DNA of 64,000 nt, taken from assembly GCF_965223285.1 (NCBI RefSeq), contig NZ_OZ244997.1, positions 4,588,001 through 4,652,000 of the forward strand, in the 5' to 3' direction. The notes beneath the pieces are model-generated. The model was not told where the DNA came from and made no database searches. It worked only from the letters and a program-made list of their open reading frames with translations. This document shows, one piece after another, positions 63,053-64,000 of this stretch. The translations under genes and the position numbers were made by a program. The DNA comes from Leptofilum sp965223285. Lineage in GTDB: Bacteria > Chloroflexota > Anaerolineae > Promineifilales > Promineifilaceae. Every line of letters starts with the position of its first letter. Position 1 is the first letter of the stretch.

Positions 63053-64000
63053 ATGCACTTGTTACGCAATAGACGGTTATGGATGTTTTTGGCAGCAGGT
63101 ATTGGCCTCGCCTTGTTTCTTGGGGTGACGGCACAGGATAAGCTGGGGTTCCCGCTGGATGACGCCTGGATTCACCAAACATATGCGCGGAATCTGGCAC
63201 GGAACGGCCGTCTGGAATTCACCCCCGGCGTCAGCAGCGCAGGCTCTACGGCTCCGCTCTGGACGATATTGCTGGCTTTGGGCTATCTGTTGCGGCTACC
63301 CTACCTGCTTTGGGCATATTTGCTGGGTAGCTTAAGTCTCATCTGGCTCGGCTGGACCGGGATGCGACTTTGGCGCACCCTCTGGCCGCAAAAAGCGGCT
63401 TACGATTGGCTGGCTGGCATTGTGCTGGTGCTAACCTGGCCGCTCATCTGGGCAGCTACCAGCGGCATGGAAACACTCTTTTTTGCAGCGATGGGCATGC
63501 AATTGGCCACCTGGTATGCAGAAATGGTGCAAAATGCGCCACCAACCGTGCAAAATATAGCCAGACTCGGCATCTTTGCCGGACTGCTCATCCTCATCCG
63601 GCCAGATGGTTTGGGACTCTTGCTGCTCCTTGTGGCAGGTGTTTTGCTGCTGCCCGCAACTGGCACAGAGCGGCTGCGGCGCGGCGGGGTTTTGTTGGGA
63701 ACGGCCGTCTTGCCCCTCATTCCCTATTTTATATTTAACTTTTACACAAGCGGCACCGTTTGGCCCAATACTTTGTATGCCAAACAGGTGGAGTATGCGG
63801 CCGTGCTGGCTCAGCCATTTATTGCTCGTTTTACTCAATTGCTTTATCTAAGCCTGGGTGGGCCTGCTTCTGGGTGGCGCGGCGTGAGCAGCCCCCACTT
63901 GCTCTTGCTACCGGGGCTGGTCGTCGCCGCCTGGCACGCCATAAAGGCTGATTGGGCGCAGCGGCGGTTACTGTATTTGCTGCCACTGTTTTGGGCTGGT
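63053..64000 (+). CDS. GT39-like multi-spanning membrane protein, partial
   Basis: ATG at 63053, 9 bases after the previous stop. The frame is open to the window edge (316 codons), so the C-terminus is missing. The first span is followed by 'FPLDDAWIHQTYARNLARNG', a motif frequent in PMT/ArnT-type enzymes with Asp-Asp in the first external loop, and then 'STAPLWTILLALGYLL', 'AATSGMETLFFAAMGM', 'LILIRPDGLGLLLLL'. It is the fifth membrane protein of this downstream cluster. Confidence 0.78.
   Translation, partial: MHLLRNRRLWMFLAAGIGLALFLGVTAQDKLGFPLDDAWIHQTYARNLARNGRLEFTPGVSSAGSTAPLWTILLALGYLLRLPYLLWAYLLGSLSLIWLGWTGMRLWRTLWPQKAAYDWLAGIVLVLTWPLIWAATSGMETLFFAAMGMQLATWYAEMVQNAPPTVQNIARLGIFAGLLILIRPDGLGLLLLLVAGVLLLPATGTERLRRGGVLLGTAVLPLIPYFIFNFYTSGTVWPNTLYAKQVEYAAVLAQPFIARFTQLLYLSLGGPASGWRGVSSPHLLLLPGLVVAAWHAIKADWAQRRLLYLLPLFWAG

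Overview
The window looks like a chromosomal segment of an uncultured or little-studied member of the Chloroflexota (Anaerolineae-like). The support is inferential: moderate GC, lipoproteins and membrane-anchored proteins with Thr-Pro rich linkers, a monoderm-style set (LytR-CpsA-Psr protein, sortase, no outer-membrane genes), many giant polyprenyl-phosphate-sugar type membrane glycosyltransferases, a DUF3467 protein, and secreted beta-helix and PPC-domain proteins. No rRNA, tRNA, CRISPR array or prophage was found.

Layout. 1-2 kb: the start of an FAD-linked oxidase and an IS630-type element. 2-8.2 kb: a sugar block with a Gfo/Idh/MocA oxidoreductase, a GH3 glycosidase (probably a beta-xylosidase), xylose isomerase and xylulokinase, which would take xylo-oligosaccharides to xylulose-5-phosphate. 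8.3-11.6 kb: a minus-strand quinone/electrophile-stress type operon (MarR regulator, two VOC dioxygenase-like proteins, a carboxylesterase) with a recognisable promoter and palindromic operator. 11.7-19 kb: GH38 alpha-mannosidase, a membrane glycosyltransferase, a NarL-type sensor kinase and psuG. 19-31 kb: cell-surface and envelope genes (CBM48 protein, PPIase lipoprotein, PPC-domain lipoprotein, LCP ligase, sortase), then infC-rpmI-rplT. 31-38 kb: three large GT39-like membrane proteins in a row. 38-48.5 kb: a giant GAF histidine kinase, a possible leaderless micro-ORF, a SWIM mini-protein, a CPBP protease, an RNA methyltransferase homologue that lacks its catalytic Cys, DUF3467, comEA, GT9 and a secreted beta-helix protein. 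48.7-50.2 kb: an intact IS701-type element with CTAG target duplications. 50.6-54.7 kb: oppDF, a response regulator and a HAD hydrolase. 54.8-64 kb: a polyprenol-phosphate-mannose synthase type GT2, a methyltransferase and five more multi-spanning glycosyltransferase-like proteins. The GT2 enzyme could supply lipid-linked sugar to the GT39-like enzymes at the outer membrane face.

The most striking signal is not a gene. The 8-mer ACGGCCGT (often AACGGCCGTT) occurs about 120 times by eye, roughly once per 0.5 kb, where about one copy would be expected by chance. It behaves like the HIP1 highly iterated palindrome of cyanobacteria, and it is missing from both insertion sequences and from a few other blocks. 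A second signal is a class of hairpin repeats built from 7-nt units (GGAGATT, GATTACC, CAGTTAT, GGTTGTA, GTGAATT). These sit between genes, and in the GGAGATT family also inside the reading frames of the membrane glycosyltransferases. A 7-nt unit gives the same heptapeptide in every frame, which may explain why these insertions are tolerated.
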